From: Leptoclinus maculatus
Lineage: Eukaryota > Chordata > Actinopteri > Perciformes > Stichaeidae
Reading direction: 5' to 3'
Assembly (NCBI GenBank): GCA_032191485.1
Contig: JAVDOI010000003.1
Span: 558,001 to 622,000 of the forward strand
DNA: 64,000 bases
Below the pieces are notes generated by a model that made no database searches, had not been told where the DNA came from, and saw nothing but the letters and a program-made list of their open reading frames with translations. A program made the position numbers and the translations under genes. Below, piece by piece: positions 42,705-55,144 of this stretch (positions are counted from its first letter, which is position 1; each line of letters starts with the position of its first letter).

Positions 42705-43733
42705 TGTTGTGTAAAATCAAATGATGTTTGTAACAACTCTCAAAATCTGTATCATAAGAAAACTGCTATAATATTATATGCTGTATTTTGCTCACATGTA
42801 CCACTGCTATATTATATTTTAAAGAACACAAGGCTGGAGCTTGAGGAATGCGTGTGTGGAAATGAGCACTTTTCAGCCTGCAAGTGACATGCTCCAGTGA
42901 CAGGAAGCGGGCCTCTCTCTTCGTTCCAGCTGGCTATTGCGCAATAGGCCTTACGTAATGAAGTCTTGTGTAAAACCAGCTGAGCAAAGAGGAGGGGAGA
43001 AGGAGGGGTGAAGCTGAGAAAAGGGAGGCAGAAGAAAAGGAGAGGAGGGTGTTCTGCGGAAGGCCTTATAAAAAGAGTGTACGCATATTAAACTTGGCCT
43101 TTTTTATCCTTTTAGCCTTTTAGCCTTTTTGCCGTTTTTGATAAAGAAATAGCTTTAGCATATAGACTTGTAACTGCTTGATTGTTAAAATAAAGATACT
43201 TGCTCTACCATAAGTATTGTAAGGGACTTTATTAGAGTTTCCTTTTTATTTTTCTTCTCCCCCTTCATCGTATCCAGGAAAGGCACCGGAGCAGCATCGA
43301 CCGAGGTGAGTGTGAATCTAACCTAGACTCGTGATTGGTCAAACTTTAAAAACGTCTTTAAATAAAACAAAAAGAAGGTTGTTTACAGTGGGGTAAATCC
43401 ACCCACAGGTTCTGCCTAAGTGTCCTGGTAGTTTAGACGTCTATCTAAATCCCACAGAGTGAACCTATGTAAACCGGATTCGAAAACAGTTCAGCGCAAG
43501 CTGTTCTGGAACTTAAAAATCCTCTCTGAAATCGTTGCCCAACATTGTTAAACCGATATACTAATGCAGTAAGGAAACTAGGGGGCGGGAGGCGATAGTT
43601 GCTATTGTGGGAGAGTATCTTGTGGTGTCGAAATAGGGGCAAAGAGTTTGCTTAACCGGCCAGCCTCCTCGGAAGCCTGAGACACTAAGAGAAAATAACC
43701 AATAGTCAATTGTTGAAGAGAGAAAACGCAACA
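42705..43733 (+). repeat. 3' LTR
   Basis: 1,029 bp, read as identical to the 5' LTR over its full length, including TATA (43067), AATAAA (43189 and 43361) and the splice donor (43305). It ends AACGCAACA and is followed by the TAGG duplication and then by unrelated host DNA. Confidence 0.97.
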
Positions 43734-43737
43734 TAGG

Positions 43738-44436
43738 CGTTGATTGTACCTGCTGTTGTCATTGTATCTTGAAATGGTTTGCATCAATCGAATCACAAGA
43801 ATCTTAGCTTTCCAAAGATATGTCGCATCAGTACCTACCTATACATAGCAGTTGTGTACATGACACAGGTTCACACTTAACAGTCCAAGGGCCGAGTTTC
43901 AACAGGTTAAAAAACCTGTCAAGGACAGGCACGCTCAGGTTCATCCTGCAGTACAGGGGTCTGGGCTGGTTTAGGGAAAGGAGGAAAAGAAAAACTGTTA
44001 AATCAAGAACAATATTAAATGTGGGGAGCTTAGGTAGAATAGGCTTATATCTACCTACATATTATATCTATATATCTGTCTAGTTATCTATCTGTCTGTC
44101 TGTCTATCTATCCATCCATCCATCCAAACTGTTTCAGCTGACAAATGACACAGTAAAGAGCCATTTTAAATATGAAATTATAGAAGTTGTAATGACATTA
44201 GCCATACAAACTACATTAGCTAGCTGAACATTACTTTTAGATAAAAGTACATGGATTAACCAATTTTAATTTGAGTCAAAATAAAAAATGACTTGAAAAT
44301 GGTGCTCTCTGAGCCTGAAATATATAATACGGTGGTGGCGGTGATTTATGTCTTCCAAAATTATTTGGAAGAGGAGGAACAGCAGTAACACCATCTCTGG
44401 CTCCATTTTTGCAAGTTTTTAGGGCGAAGCTGGTTG
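43738..44436. other. Right flank of the provirus; tetranucleotide microsatellite, no gene
   Basis: A TCTG/TCTA/TCCA tetranucleotide run lies at 44062-44126. No exon or element was recognised otherwise. Confidence 0.5.
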
Positions 44437-44440
44437 CTAG

Positions 44441-44923
44441 TGTGATAGCAAATTTCCACTATAACTTATCTATCTGTTTTATTGTCTGACCACTCAGGGT
44501 TTTGGTCCTTTTTGTTTTAGTAAGGTTAATGAATGTCAGACATGGTCAGTGAGGGTCCTCTCAGGTTGAGTAGTATTATGTGTGTGTCTTAATCAGGGGC
44601 ATGATGTTGTCAGCTTAGATAAGGGGCTGAATGGGGATGCAATCAGTGGTTAACCATTCAATGGTTGACCAATGAGTGGTCACTGTTGTCCAGATGTCCT
44701 AGTGGTGACTCCTCCTACCCCACCATGTGCTCAAGGCCTTTATAAGTCGTACACAGCCAACACTGAGTTCTTCCTCATTCAGACCGCATTGCATTCTGTA
44801 TGACGATTGAACCTTCTCTGCGCAGAGAATAAATACTTTAAAGACAAACTTCTTTTCTCAATGTTTCTTAATTTCAGTATCATAGGACTCACTCGGTACT
44901 ATTAAATAGTTTTTTCCACCACA
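44441..44923 (+). mobile_element. Solo LTR, 483 bp, 4-bp duplication CTAG
   Basis: It starts TGTGATAGC and ends TTCCACCACA (TGTG…CACA), with CTAG on both sides (44437-44440, 44924-44927). TATAAG lies at about 44741 and AATAAA at 44828-44833, the normal spacing for U3-R in + orientation. No internal sequence flanks it. The 4-bp duplication suggests a gamma- or epsilon-type endogenous retrovirus. Confidence 0.85.
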
Positions 44924-45448
44924 CTAGGCGACGGGTGTGGCAAAGGAAAAGCTGGTGATGCAAACAGGAAGTCCTCTGTAGCGTAGGCCGTCTCATTTCG
45001 GAGACCGCTCGGTCCAGCCTTCGCGGTCCTCAAAGGACACGGCCGACGTAGACCGCGAAGGCTGGGTCCTCCGAAGGATGCAGCCCCTGAATTGAGACAC
45101 ACCTAGTGTGTGTAGGCTACAGTAATGCCAACAAGAAGAAAAGGCAAACACATAATTGTTGCTTTGTGTTTTGTAGACAGCTCTTATGTTGTTTGTGGGA
45201 TTTAGAAATAAATGTTGCAATCATCAGTCAAGTGTCGGATCATCTTTCGGAGGGATATGCTACATATGGTATGGAACTATAAGTAACAGTATTAATGTTA
45301 AAAGGTGCTAAGTTTCAAATTGTCTTATTGTCTGAGCCTGCAGCTAGCAGCTAACAGTGCGAACACTCTAAAAAACAGCAACAGTGCTGACAGAGCTAAT
45401 AGTGTTTACCTGAGGGGGAACCTTAGGGTGGGTGGTTATGCATTAGAA

Positions 45449-46384
45449 CAGAGGTAGCCAACATGGTGCCCGCGGGCACCTGGTCGCTAGCATGGACCAC
45501 GTGGGTCAAGGTATGTTCTAAAAATAGCACTAGTCACCATGGAGCTCTGTCTAAAAATTTTACTTACTGTTTTTTTTTATCAAAAATCAGAATGGTGGGC
45601 GCTTCCCGTTGGCACCGGACACACGGCCCCAGCTGCCCCCGCTGCCCCTGCTGCAAGCGCACCCGTCGTCAGGTCCGTCAGTCCTTGGAACAGGCCGCGG
45701 GGGCAACAACTCGTGAGTGGCGGGGGTAGAGGTGAGGCATCGCAATCCGACCGAAAAGGCCCAGACTAGAGGTTTGACCTCGGAGGGTTGGATCCCCCCC
45801 TCGGCTATAGACGAGACTTTTTACTAGTTTCTTCATGGAGAAAAGGGTACCATTAGAAAAGTTGGTGTCGGTGACAACAGACGGGGCTCCAGCCATGACG
45901 GGCCGGGAGTGCAGGCTTCATTGCGCAATGCAAAGGTGACACAGACTTCCCAAAATTTGGTGATTAGTAGTACTAATGTAATAGGATTAATTTAAAAATG
46001 TGAAAAAATGTATCTTACATAACTGATAATTTGTATAAACATGGGACAGAGTTCATGATTTGTTAAAAAATGTTACAAAGGTAGTGGTTAGTACAAACGA
46101 CATGATTTGAAGATATGACAGTTAATGATTTCCTAAAAGAAGTGATAATTTGTACAAAAATATAACAGGTGTGATTTTGAACAAAATACACAATCATTGT
46201 TAATAATTATTGTGGGGAATAATTAACATTGACATGTGATCAGACAGTCTCTTCACATATATTATTATTAAAAGGTGATCTGTGCAACTTTGTTATTCAG
46301 GAAGTTTGTATCAAACAAGTAGCCCTTCGTACTACTCAGTACCCTTGAAGTAGCTCTCAGTTTCAAAAAGGTTGGTGACCCCTG
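45449..46384 (+). mobile_element. hAT deletion derivative, 936 bp, 8-bp duplication CATTAGAA
   Basis: Ends CAGAGGTAGCCAAC and the inverted CAGGGGTCACCAAC are hAT-type termini, and CATTAGAA flanks both (45441-45448, 46385-46392). Inside, about 45845-45935 on the + strand still reads PLEKLVSVTTDGAPAMTGR, the Asp-bearing catalytic stretch of hAT transposases of the GTF2IRD2-like group, broken by stops. The element is an internally deleted copy mobilised in trans. Confidence 0.88.
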
Positions 46385-46392
46385 CATTAGAA

Positions 46393-49080
46393 GCATACAG
46401 TCTTTTCAAAATGAACTTTTGTTTTCACAGTAAACAACAGTTAGCTTAAGGGAAGAAAAGTACTTGAAGGTCTTGTATATCTACATATTTTTACAGTTGG
46501 TTTGGAATAGCGTTAAGAAACTATAACAAATGTTGTATTAAATATGTGTTGATGTTGACTCTCTTTGAAAACATCCCAATCAATACGTCAGGCTCTATTG
46601 ATTAACCTGACTCGTAGAAGTGTCCCTCATGCCACCCACCATGAATCTCGACATGGCTGATTAATTAGTGAGCCACAACTGCTGCCGCTACAAAAAGAGA
46701 AAATGTTTGAGGGGAAAAAAACTCTTTCAAGTTGTTGGAGTCAGCAGTTGCTGATAAATAATTAATTGATGGGGGAGAAATGGGAAGAGGGGGAAGAGAA
46801 TGTTTGTGTTGATTACTTACCTTCTGACTACACGGGCACACAACTAAGCAATTTGGATTTCGGTGGGGTTGGGCCGTGATTGTAACTCATTTATTTCAAG
46901 TGTGATTCTTCAAAACCGAATATTTTGCAGAGCTTGCATGAAATCAAAGCAAGCAGAATTTAAAAGGCTCATGGGATGGATGAATGAATGATGTTCATTG
47001 AGGAACTGCTAACCTGTCTGTCCTGCTTCAACACCCTAAAAAAAAAAACACATCATCACTGTATCTCTTTCTACACAGCTCATCTCACACAGAATTACAA
47101 ATACAGGTTAGCAGATTGATTTTTATGGGATGTAGCTGGACTGTAAATTAATATATATTTCATAATACTTAAATAATTGAGTTTCAAGGTTGTAAATAAC
47201 TGTTTAAGCTGCACATGTTAATACGTTTTTATATCCTTGCATCCCTGTACAGTAAACATGTGTGTTTTTGCTCATTGTTTTGGAGTCATGGAGAATTTAC
47301 TCTTTTGGTTGACTTTCATGAGCTTTGGATTCCGTAACAGCAGGCAGTTGTTTTCAGTGAAAAAGCTCTGATAAAACCATTGTGCATATACAGTATATCA
47401 TTCATGCTCCTATGTAAATTAATCCAGCTGTCTACAAAGGCAGTGGAACAGCTCCGGTTTCAATCACGCTATACACCCATAACATGCAACCTGCAGCGTA
47501 TTGTTGTCCTTGGTTTTCGGCAACAAAACTACTTAGTTGGGTTTAGGAATAGATTGTGAGATAGTTAGTTAGGTTTAGGAAAATATTGTCGTTTGGGTTC
47601 AAATAACTACAAAAGTGCCGTTACTGAATCACGCAAGTCACGTGACAAATAAATCAACATTTGCTTCTTGTTTCACATGAGGATCGAACAGCGGTCTCTT
47701 GGCTGAAATAACGCGGTTTGTTGGATCCATCCATTGCCCCTCCCACCCGCACTGCGAGTGCTTTTTCACTTTTATACTTCTTTGGATAACATATCGTGGC
47801 ATATCTACTAATTACGACGCATACTTTTTCTTAGGTATAGCGACAAATGCTGGATAAGACCAGCCTGGGAGTTTGCATGTTCTCAGTTTTACTGGCTTCC
47901 TCAAGCTTAGTCTTAATTGCCCTTGTGCGTGAATGTGAGCGTAACCGTAAATGGTTGTCTGTTTCTGTGTCAGCCCTATGATAACCTAGCGACCTGTCCA
48001 GAGTGAACCCTGTCTTCGCCCAATGTCAGCTGGGATCGGCTACAGCCAACTTGCGACCTTGAACAGGACTATACAGATAGTGGATGGATGAATGGGGGTT
48101 AAGCGGAGTTGGCACTATCAAGATGGCGACGGCCGGAGCCACCCACATTAACCTTCACTACGGTTCTTCATAAACCTATTGGTGACATCGCTAGCGTTCA
48201 TATTTTATACAGTGTATGGTTGGAAAATATGAAATACATTTCCAGACACTAAATGGCTCCTCCAATTATTTTCAGGATTCAGATATGAAAAGATTTACAC
48301 AAAGAGTCATGGTAGTCATATATGTCATATATAATACATTTTTATTTTTTACATTCATCAGGGAGGTAGGATATTCGACAATTCACTTGTCAAACATTTC
48401 CACCGCTTTTCAGCAGCTCTCTATGGGTAGAAGATGCATGTGTAACAGAGTTAATGATTCCACTTGCCATCACTGGCCATTATCTGCATTATTTAAGTTA
48501 TTACTAATCCATATAATTTTCATATTATTTCCTCCTCTATTTCTGTAAATATCATTTAAAACGTATCATTAGTTATCACGGAGACAAGTGTGTTGTGTGT
48601 AACATTAGCGCCCTCTGCTGGCCGCTTGCAGACTTTAGTGGTGCGCGCCACTTTCTTTAAACCAGTCTGAAGCAAGCTGTCTCCGTGGTAGGTTGATCTG
48701 TGACGAGCTCTGTTGTGATATCTGTATAAGTTCCTTTTTGTTTTTAGAACTGTTTTAATTCATAATTTCTAGAGCAAATGCTTTTATACTGATATTTATT
48801 TAGCATTAGTAACATGCTAACAACAGCTAGCTTAAGCATTTGTTTCTTTACTTTGACAGTGTTCCGGAGTTTGTAACCACGAGGTGGGATGTGAGAATCA
48901 CTGAAATCGTTCTGTCTGTTACCAGATGAACTATCTATATGCTGTGCTGTGAATGAACGTCTGGTTGGAGCCATAAAGACATCAAGTGTGCCTGAATTAA
49001 AACACAATGCAAAAGAGAGAGTACACAACTGCTACACATGCACGACAGTACATCTGTAGAACGTCTGCTCTCTGGCAAAC
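46393..49080. other. Intergenic, no gene seen
   Basis: AT-rich intergenic sequence. The ORF at 48216-48548 is hydrophobic but has no recognisable family or splice context. A common fish repeat core (GCGCCCTCTGCTGGCC) lies at about 48608. Confidence 0.45.
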
Positions 49081-49099
49081 CAATTGGATGAACTGCTTC

Positions 49100-49470
49100 T
49101 CAGCACTGCAAACACAGACTTTCCCGGGCCTCCAAGTCCTTCGAGCGGACTGCGAAGCAGAGCTGAGGAGGCGGAATCTGCTTCTACATTGACGAAGGTC
49201 ACCTCAAAGTTTTCCTCGTTTATTCTGGTCGGTGTTTACATCCCACCTCAGGACTGTGTTATTGAGGCGTTACAGCACCTGGCTGAGCAGATGACAAACA
49301 TGGAGCACAAACATCCAGACTCCTTGCTCATTGTTCTTGGGGACTTTAGCAGAGCAAACCTCAGCAATAAACTGACAAAGTACAGACAGCGCATTCACAA
49401 CAGGGACAATAACACACTGGACCATTGCTAGACCATAATAAAGGACGGCTATCGCTCTGTTCCCTGTGCA
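49100..49470 (+). mobile_element. LINE endonuclease fragment
   Basis: The frame reads FILVGVYIPPQDCV…ALQHLAEQ…LLIVLGDFSRANL…RDNNTLDHC, the central part of an AP-endonuclease domain of a fish non-LTR element (the catalytic GDF motif is present). It stops at the TLDHC motif with a TAG and shows no RT. A short tail with GGATTAATAAAGATGAAATC follows at 49549-49570. The clade is not certain. Confidence 0.7.
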
Positions 49471-50396
49471 GTCTGGTTCATTATCTCCAGACTTACAGTG
49501 TCAAGTCGAACAGGATTTTTCTTTTACATAGATATAAACAATATAGAGGATTAATAAAGATGAAATCAAATCAAATTGGCAAGATGAGATTGTTGAGATG
49601 ATATCATTGTTGCATTCATGGTGTTAGTTTGTCGTTCTTGGCCACTCAGTAATTTTGAGTGTATTTCCTTGTCTTATTGTTTGCCTGAACTTACCCTGTC
49701 TTCCTGTGCCCACAGTGGTTCATCCTCTCCGGTTCCCCAGTCTGCCTGCCTCGACAACGCTATCCATTCCCTGCCATGCTTACACCCCGGTCTGCCTTAA
49801 TCTGCTCGGGATCAACACCCATTATCCCCTGTAAATTAAACCTTTTCACTTTATTTAACCTTGTTCGTGTTTAACCTCGTGACTTAAACACTGTTTTATT
49901 AATTTATATGACCTTTGTGGAATGATGAAGAAAATCCATTCTATAGGTGACTTCTTTCATCCTGTGGTTTTATCTTAATTTGTATTTGCTCTTTGTCTGT
50001 ACTAGTATATAAGAGTGTTGTTGCAGTTTACCAGGGGACCAGTGTCATTTTGTCCGGGTAAAAATGGGACTTCAGTCATTCTGTACAATCCAAGTGGGGA
50101 CCATCTTTTCTGTTTTAGAGCACAGAGTACAAAAGAGAATTCTACACATAAAGCCTTCTTTAGAGGTCTGTATCCTGTTGAGCTGGTTCTGAGAGAGAAT
50201 GTAGGTAACTCCATCACTCCACTGAATATTCCAAAGGCCATTAAACTAAACGTGCTGAAGAAGCATTTCAGTTGGTAATATTGGGATGTAAATACCCGTA
50301 AAGCCAGACTGCTGCTGGCTATTAATGTAAAATTAATGAATCATTGGTTGTTTTCCTTCAACTTAATGCAAACTCTCAGTTACGTAAAAGCAATGC

Positions 50397-51925
50397 TGTG
50401 TAAGGTAAGTGTGATTTAGTTTCACTTGGTCAATTGCCCTGTTAAGAGCCAGGGGAGTGGCTTGCACATCTTACGGTAATATATAGTCAGTCCAGTCAAA
50501 TTTTCACTCCAGAGTGTATTTGGCTTCTGGAGGGATACTGAACTACTTGACTCAGCTAGAATAGACTAAGTATATTGTTCTTGCTTTTACAAGTTGCTAT
50601 TAGCTGTACCTAGGCTGCTTCAGTGTTAATGCTTTTGCAGTTTCTGTTTTGTGTAAGGTAGGTGTGATTTAGTTTCACTTGGTAAATTGCCCTGTTAAGT
50701 GCCAGGGGAGTGGCTTGCACTCCTGGTAGACAATGAGCAATCAGTAGGTAGCTGTCCTTAACCACTGCTGGTGCTTCCAAGCGTCAGCTTCCAAGCCAGA
50801 CTTCTCGAGCGTGTACTTGCGGGTCAGTAATCCGTTTATATTGACTACCATGTGTTTGCATCCTATTTATGTCCGTTCCTCTGCCCGGTGGTCACGTGGA
50901 CATTGGGTCACTCCCAGGTGCCGTGATCCCACTAATCTCATCTATCCTACTCTCTCAGCTCATGGCGAGCAAGTGGTGGCAGGGGGGCTTTGGAATTGCC
51001 AGTCGGTAGTGCCGAAAGCTTACTTCATCTCAGGCTACGCATCCTTACTCTCCCTCAACTTTCTTGCTCCAACGGAGACCTGGATCACACCAGAAAACAC
51101 CACCACACCCGCAGCTCTGTCAGATGTGTACTCTTTCTCTCACACTCCCAGAGCTGCGAGGCGGGGTGGTGGTACTGGCCTGCTAATTTCCCCAAAATGG
51201 AAATGCTCTTTTGTCTCTGTTCCACAGTTCTCCCCATCCTCTTTCGAATTTCATGCTGTTACTGTCACTTATCCAGTCAAGCTCACCATTGCTGTTGTGT
51301 ATCGCCCACCAGGCCCTCTTGATGAGTTCCTGGAAGAGCTCGACACATTAGTCTCGCACTTCCATGACGATGGGTCCGCACTCATCCTGCTCGATGACTT
51401 CAACATCCAGACTGATAAGTTAGAACCTCTTCTTTCCTTCCTTTGACCTTTACTACTCCTTTTATCCTCCTACCCACAAGGCCGGCAACCAGCTGGATCT
51501 TATCTTCACTCGACACTGTTCTACTGCTAACCTCTCCGTCACTCCCCTCCAGCTCTCTGACCACTATTTCATGTCCTACTCCCTCTCCCTCTCCTCTCCC
51601 CCCTTACTTCCTCCACCTACCCACATGGTTTCTACCCATAGTCATCTCCGCTCCATCTCCCCCGCTGATCTTTCCTCTTATGTTACTTCTGCCCTCCCTG
51701 ACCCTGAATCCTTCTCTCTCCTATCCATTGACACTGCTACTGATCTCCTCTCCACCCTTTCTTCTTCTTTGGACAACCTCTGTCCCTTCACCTCCAGGCC
51801 TGCACGGCCAACCCCACCTGCCCCATGGCTGTCGGACTCAGTGCGTACTGACAGACGGAGCCTATGAGAGGCTGATCATGAATGGAGAAAAGGCAAACTC
51901 CCGGAGGACCTTCTTAAACAACTGT
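50397..51925 (+). mobile_element. L2-type LINE, 5' part (endonuclease), 3'-truncated
   Basis: Two direct repeats (50397-50470 and 50651-50720, sharing GGTGTGATTTAGTTTCACTT with one change) resemble a tandem 5' UTR promoter. From about 50990 broken frames read the AP endonuclease: LAPTETWITPE, RRGGGTGLLIS, AVVYRPPGPLDEFLEELDTL, ILLDDFNIQ and, after a frameshift at 51444, GNQLDLIFTRHCS and LSDHYF. It ends near the start of the linker, so the RT is missing. The catalytic GDFN is mutated to DDFN. Confidence 0.75.
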
Positions 51926-51929
51926 TAGT

Positions 51930-53000
51930 GTGCTGTGTTTTGAATGTGTTGCATGATACAATCAAAGGCTGGATGATAGTGTCTATGTCATAATTGGTTT
52001 AAACCAAGGTGGGGTTCCTCTAATCAACATGTTATATAACTAAAAATGGCCTGTGCTTCAGTAAGTCATGCTTCATCAAAGTTGACAAGCCCAGTAGAAG
52101 AGTCTGAAGCCAATGTTGGTTTCAGACTCTGAAACAGTCGAGAAAAGGTTTCTGAATGTAGAACGCCTCGACTTTTGCAGAGTGAGCCAGTAGTGTTGCT
52201 AGCTAGTACTAAACCAGGTTAGCAAGTCATGATGAAGCTAGTGATGCCACCTGATGAGTAGCACTAGCCTAACAGTTAGCCAAAGTGTGCTGTGCCATCA
52301 GGTTGCTAATGACATGAGGTCACTACTTTCCAGCAATGCCGTTGATTCAGCTAGAGCTAGCTAACTAGTGTTAGCTAGTGACGCAGCCTGAGCAGCACTA
52401 GCCGGCCAAGCAGTTAGCAGAAGTGGGAGGTATGTGGTCAAAGAAGTAGCGGGAACCCCCTCGCAAACATCTTTCTCATGGTACGGTACCACAGCTAATT
52501 AGTAGGGCTAAGCAGAGGGATACAGGCAACAAAAACATTAAATAATACTTTATTAACAAGGGTGCTTGCTAGCTGGGCGGTGAGGGCAAAGGTCGGTATC
52601 AGGGTGCCGAGGCAAAGCCTCGATGGGGTCAACCAATAGTGAAGCATGTTGGAGCAGATGACACGTAAGAAATAGAAAGGCATTTGCACCCTGCCACCAT
52701 CGCCAAAACTGTCATTTATAGCCGTTTGAACAGCAAGATTAACTTAAGTTTAGAGAGGCTTCAGCAGAGGTAGTGAAGACAGAACCTCTCATGTCAATGA
52801 GAGGTGGGAAGGTGTACATTTCCCACAAACAATCTAACACTGGTCAACTCTGTCTCCTTAGCTAATAGGGGAACAGGATAATATTTAATGAATCACTTAC
52901 CTGCATGCAGAAATGTAGAATTGGCAAAAATGTACTAAACTGTTTTTGCTGAACTGAAGGCTACAATTTGTGCCAAACATTACATTTGAAAGCTGTCTAA
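51930..53000. other. Intergenic, no gene seen
   Basis: No supported gene. The stretch has several GCTAGC/CTAGCTAG-rich sections around 52190-52400. Confidence 0.4.
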
Positions 53001-53068
53001 TGGTACATTACATTACTTTAGCAGACGCTTTTATCCAAAGCGACTTACAATAAGTGTATTCAACATAG

Positions 53069-53896
53069 TGTTGGGAACGTAAAGGAGCGTGTTTGAGTTA
53101 TCAGTATCTAAGAAACTAAATTATTGTAACAATTATTAATGATTATTAATAATAACGGGGCACCACCCTGCGGACAGGGACCAATAACCAAACGATAAAA
53201 CTAATAATTAGTGTTCACTCACAATGTCAATAGTCTGAGTACTATTACATTTGGAGTAAAAGTGAAGGTTTAAGTTCGAGCACAGGCCACTACATCCAGC
53301 TATTATTACACACATATGCACCAGTAATCACAAAAGACTGCTCTTTAAAATATAACAGAGTTTATTACATCCGAATAATAAATGATCAAATCAAATAATA
53401 TCAAAACCAACAAACACTATCATACAATTATATCAAATCAATTATACAAACGTGGAGTGCGGATCTATGTGTGTGTATGTACATGTGTGTGTGTGTATGT
53501 GTGTGTGTGTGTGTGGAGGAGGAGGGAACTACTCGGACAGTGGTGGGGTTAATCTAAAAAGGGGCCGGGCCCTGTTGGTCAACAACCAAGATGGCGGGGA
53601 CGTGGCTACGTAGGTAACCACGTGGATCTACGCACAATGTGGGTTGGGACAATCGATTACGTAACCAGTGTCTGAGATGGTCAATGAAAAATGCTTTAAA
53701 ATGCTTTTTAAAGTGAACCAGTGGGGGTCTCTTGCTGGCCAATGAGGGGCCAGCATTCAGTTTTGGTTGGAGCTGGGGGAGGTGTGGTCTTCTTCCTTGG
53801 CCTCATGGCCTTTGTTGGAAGAAAACATGGAGGCCCTTTGTCTAAGGACAAATGTGAGGGTCCTAGTCAGCCATGACTGAGGGACAGACCCCAACA
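53069..53896. mobile_element. Solo LTR of the 19375 family, nested in an L2 LINE
   Basis: It starts TGTTGGGAACG and ends GACCCCAACA, with ATAG on both sides (53065-53068, 53897-53900). Over its first 630 bases it is nearly the same as 19375-20080, then it jumps to the last 200 bases. At 828 bp it lacks the internal 800-bp part of the longer copy. Confidence 0.88.
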
Positions 53897-54004
53897 ATAG
53901 GTATTCAAGAGAACTACTAGTCACCAGAAGTCATAAGTGCATCTCCTTTTTTAAACAAGCATCTAAGAGCATGAACCATACCAAAAGTACAGTGCAGAAA
54001 CAAA

Positions 54005-55102
54005 CTAATACGAATACAATGAGTGCAACAAACTAATACGAATACAATAAGTGCTAAGTGGACGGCTCAGGGTAGTACTTCTTGAGGCAACAGAGCGAAG
54101 TGGTCGGGCGGGGGTGTAGGGCTTGACCATGGCCTGGAGATAGGAAAGAGCTGTTCCTTTCACAGCCCTGTAGGCTAGCACCAGAGTCTTAAACTGGATG
54201 CGAGCTCTTACAGGGAGCCAGTGTAGAGAACGGAGAAGGGAAGTTGTGTGGGAGAACTTGGGGCGATTGAACACCAGACAAGCTGCAGCTTTCTGGAGAA
54301 GCTCCAGAGGTCTGATGGCCGACGCCGGGGCTCCGGCAAGTAGTGAGTTGCAGTAGTCCAGGCGGGAGATGACAAGAGCCTGGATGAGCACCTGCGCTGT
54401 CTCCTCAGTGAGGAAGGGGCGAATCCCCCTGATGCTGTAGAGCAGGAATCTGCAGGAGCGTGTAACCGATGCAATGTTTGCTGAAAATGACAGTTGGTCG
54501 TCCAGGGTCACACCCAGATTCCTCGCAGTCCGAGTTGGCGTCACCACGGTATCATCAATGGTGATGGACAGGTCTTGGTGCGGGCAACCCTTCCCCGGGA
54601 GGAACAGTAGCTCGGTTTTGTCCAGGTTGAGCTTCAGGTGGTGTGTCAAGCACGCAGCAATGCGTGCCTCCACTTGAGTGTCACCGGGGGGAAATGACAA
54701 GACCAGCTGGGTATCATAGGCATGACAATGGTAAGAGAAGTCATGCGAGCGAATAACAGAACCCAGAGATGTTGTGTAGAGCGAGAAGAGAAGGGGGCCC
54801 AGAACAGAACCTTGTGGAACCCCCGTAGTCAGCGTGCGTGATTCCGACACAGCCCCCCTCCATGTCACCTGGTAGGATCGACCTGTCAGGTAGGATGCAA
54901 ACAGGGAGAGTGCAGAGCCTGAGACGCCCATCCCCTCGAGGTTGGAAAGGAGGATCTGGTGGTTCACCGTGTCAAACACCGCAGACAGGTCCAGGAGAAT
55001 CAGGACAGAAAGTTTGCTCTTGCAGCGTGAAGCGACTGTCACCGCAAGGAGGGCTGTCTCTGTCGAGTGACCCACTTTGAACCCGGACTGGTGGGGGTCC
55101 AA
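54005..55102 (-). pseudogene. L2-type reverse transcriptase, 365-aa open frame
   Basis: The long open frame has LINE RT motifs in order: QSGFKVGHSTETALL, LLDLSAVFDTVNH (motif A Asp), TTGVPQGSVLGPLLFSLY (motif B), and LKLNLDKTELLFLPG after motif C. Motif C itself reads CHAYDTQL where the family has YADDTQL, so one catalytic Asp is lost. The C-terminal LDYCNSLLAG and LHWLPVRARIQFK blocks are intact. The N-terminus, including the endonuclease, is missing. Once a polymerase for retrotransposition, it should be inactive. Confidence 0.85.
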
Positions 55103-55144
55103 GAGGCTGTTCTGGTGGAGATAGGAAGACAGTTGGTTAAAAGG

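Larger units (their letters stand above)
29129..43733 (+). mobile_element. Complete foamy-like endogenous retrovirus (provirus), 14,605 bp
   Basis: Two 1,029-bp LTRs that I read as identical bracket a full set of open genes: gag, pol, a Cys-rich orf, env, a membrane orf and a 3' orf. The target duplication is TAGG (29125-29128 and 43734-43737). The tRNA-Lys primer site follows the 5' LTR and a purine tract precedes the 3' LTR. Foamy-like traits are the separate pol ORF with its own ATG, Gag without a Cys-His box, a long cytoplasmic Env leader, RT motifs LDLxNGFW and WTRLPQGFxNSP, and accessory genes 3' of env. Identical LTRs and unbroken frames imply very recent insertion. At 14.6 kb it is longer than most known retroviruses. 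Whether it still produces particles cannot be told from sequence. Confidence 0.97.
53008..55140 (-). mobile_element. L2-type LINE (RT and 3' end), split by a solo LTR
   Basis: On the minus strand the RT domain (55102-54005) is followed by the 3' UTR. The element's typical 3' end, CTTTGGATAAAAGCGTCTGC, lies at about 53043-53024, beyond the solo LTR at 53069-53896. The LTR therefore inserted into the LINE 3' UTR. The 5' end is truncated near 55140, within the start of the RT domain. Confidence 0.85.

Noticed and set aside
45014..45065. 15-bp inverted repeat CCAGCCTTCGCGGTC / GACCGCGAAGGCTGG
   Set aside because: It looks like the edge of a common fish repeat; no boundaries or duplication were found, so it is not listed as an element.
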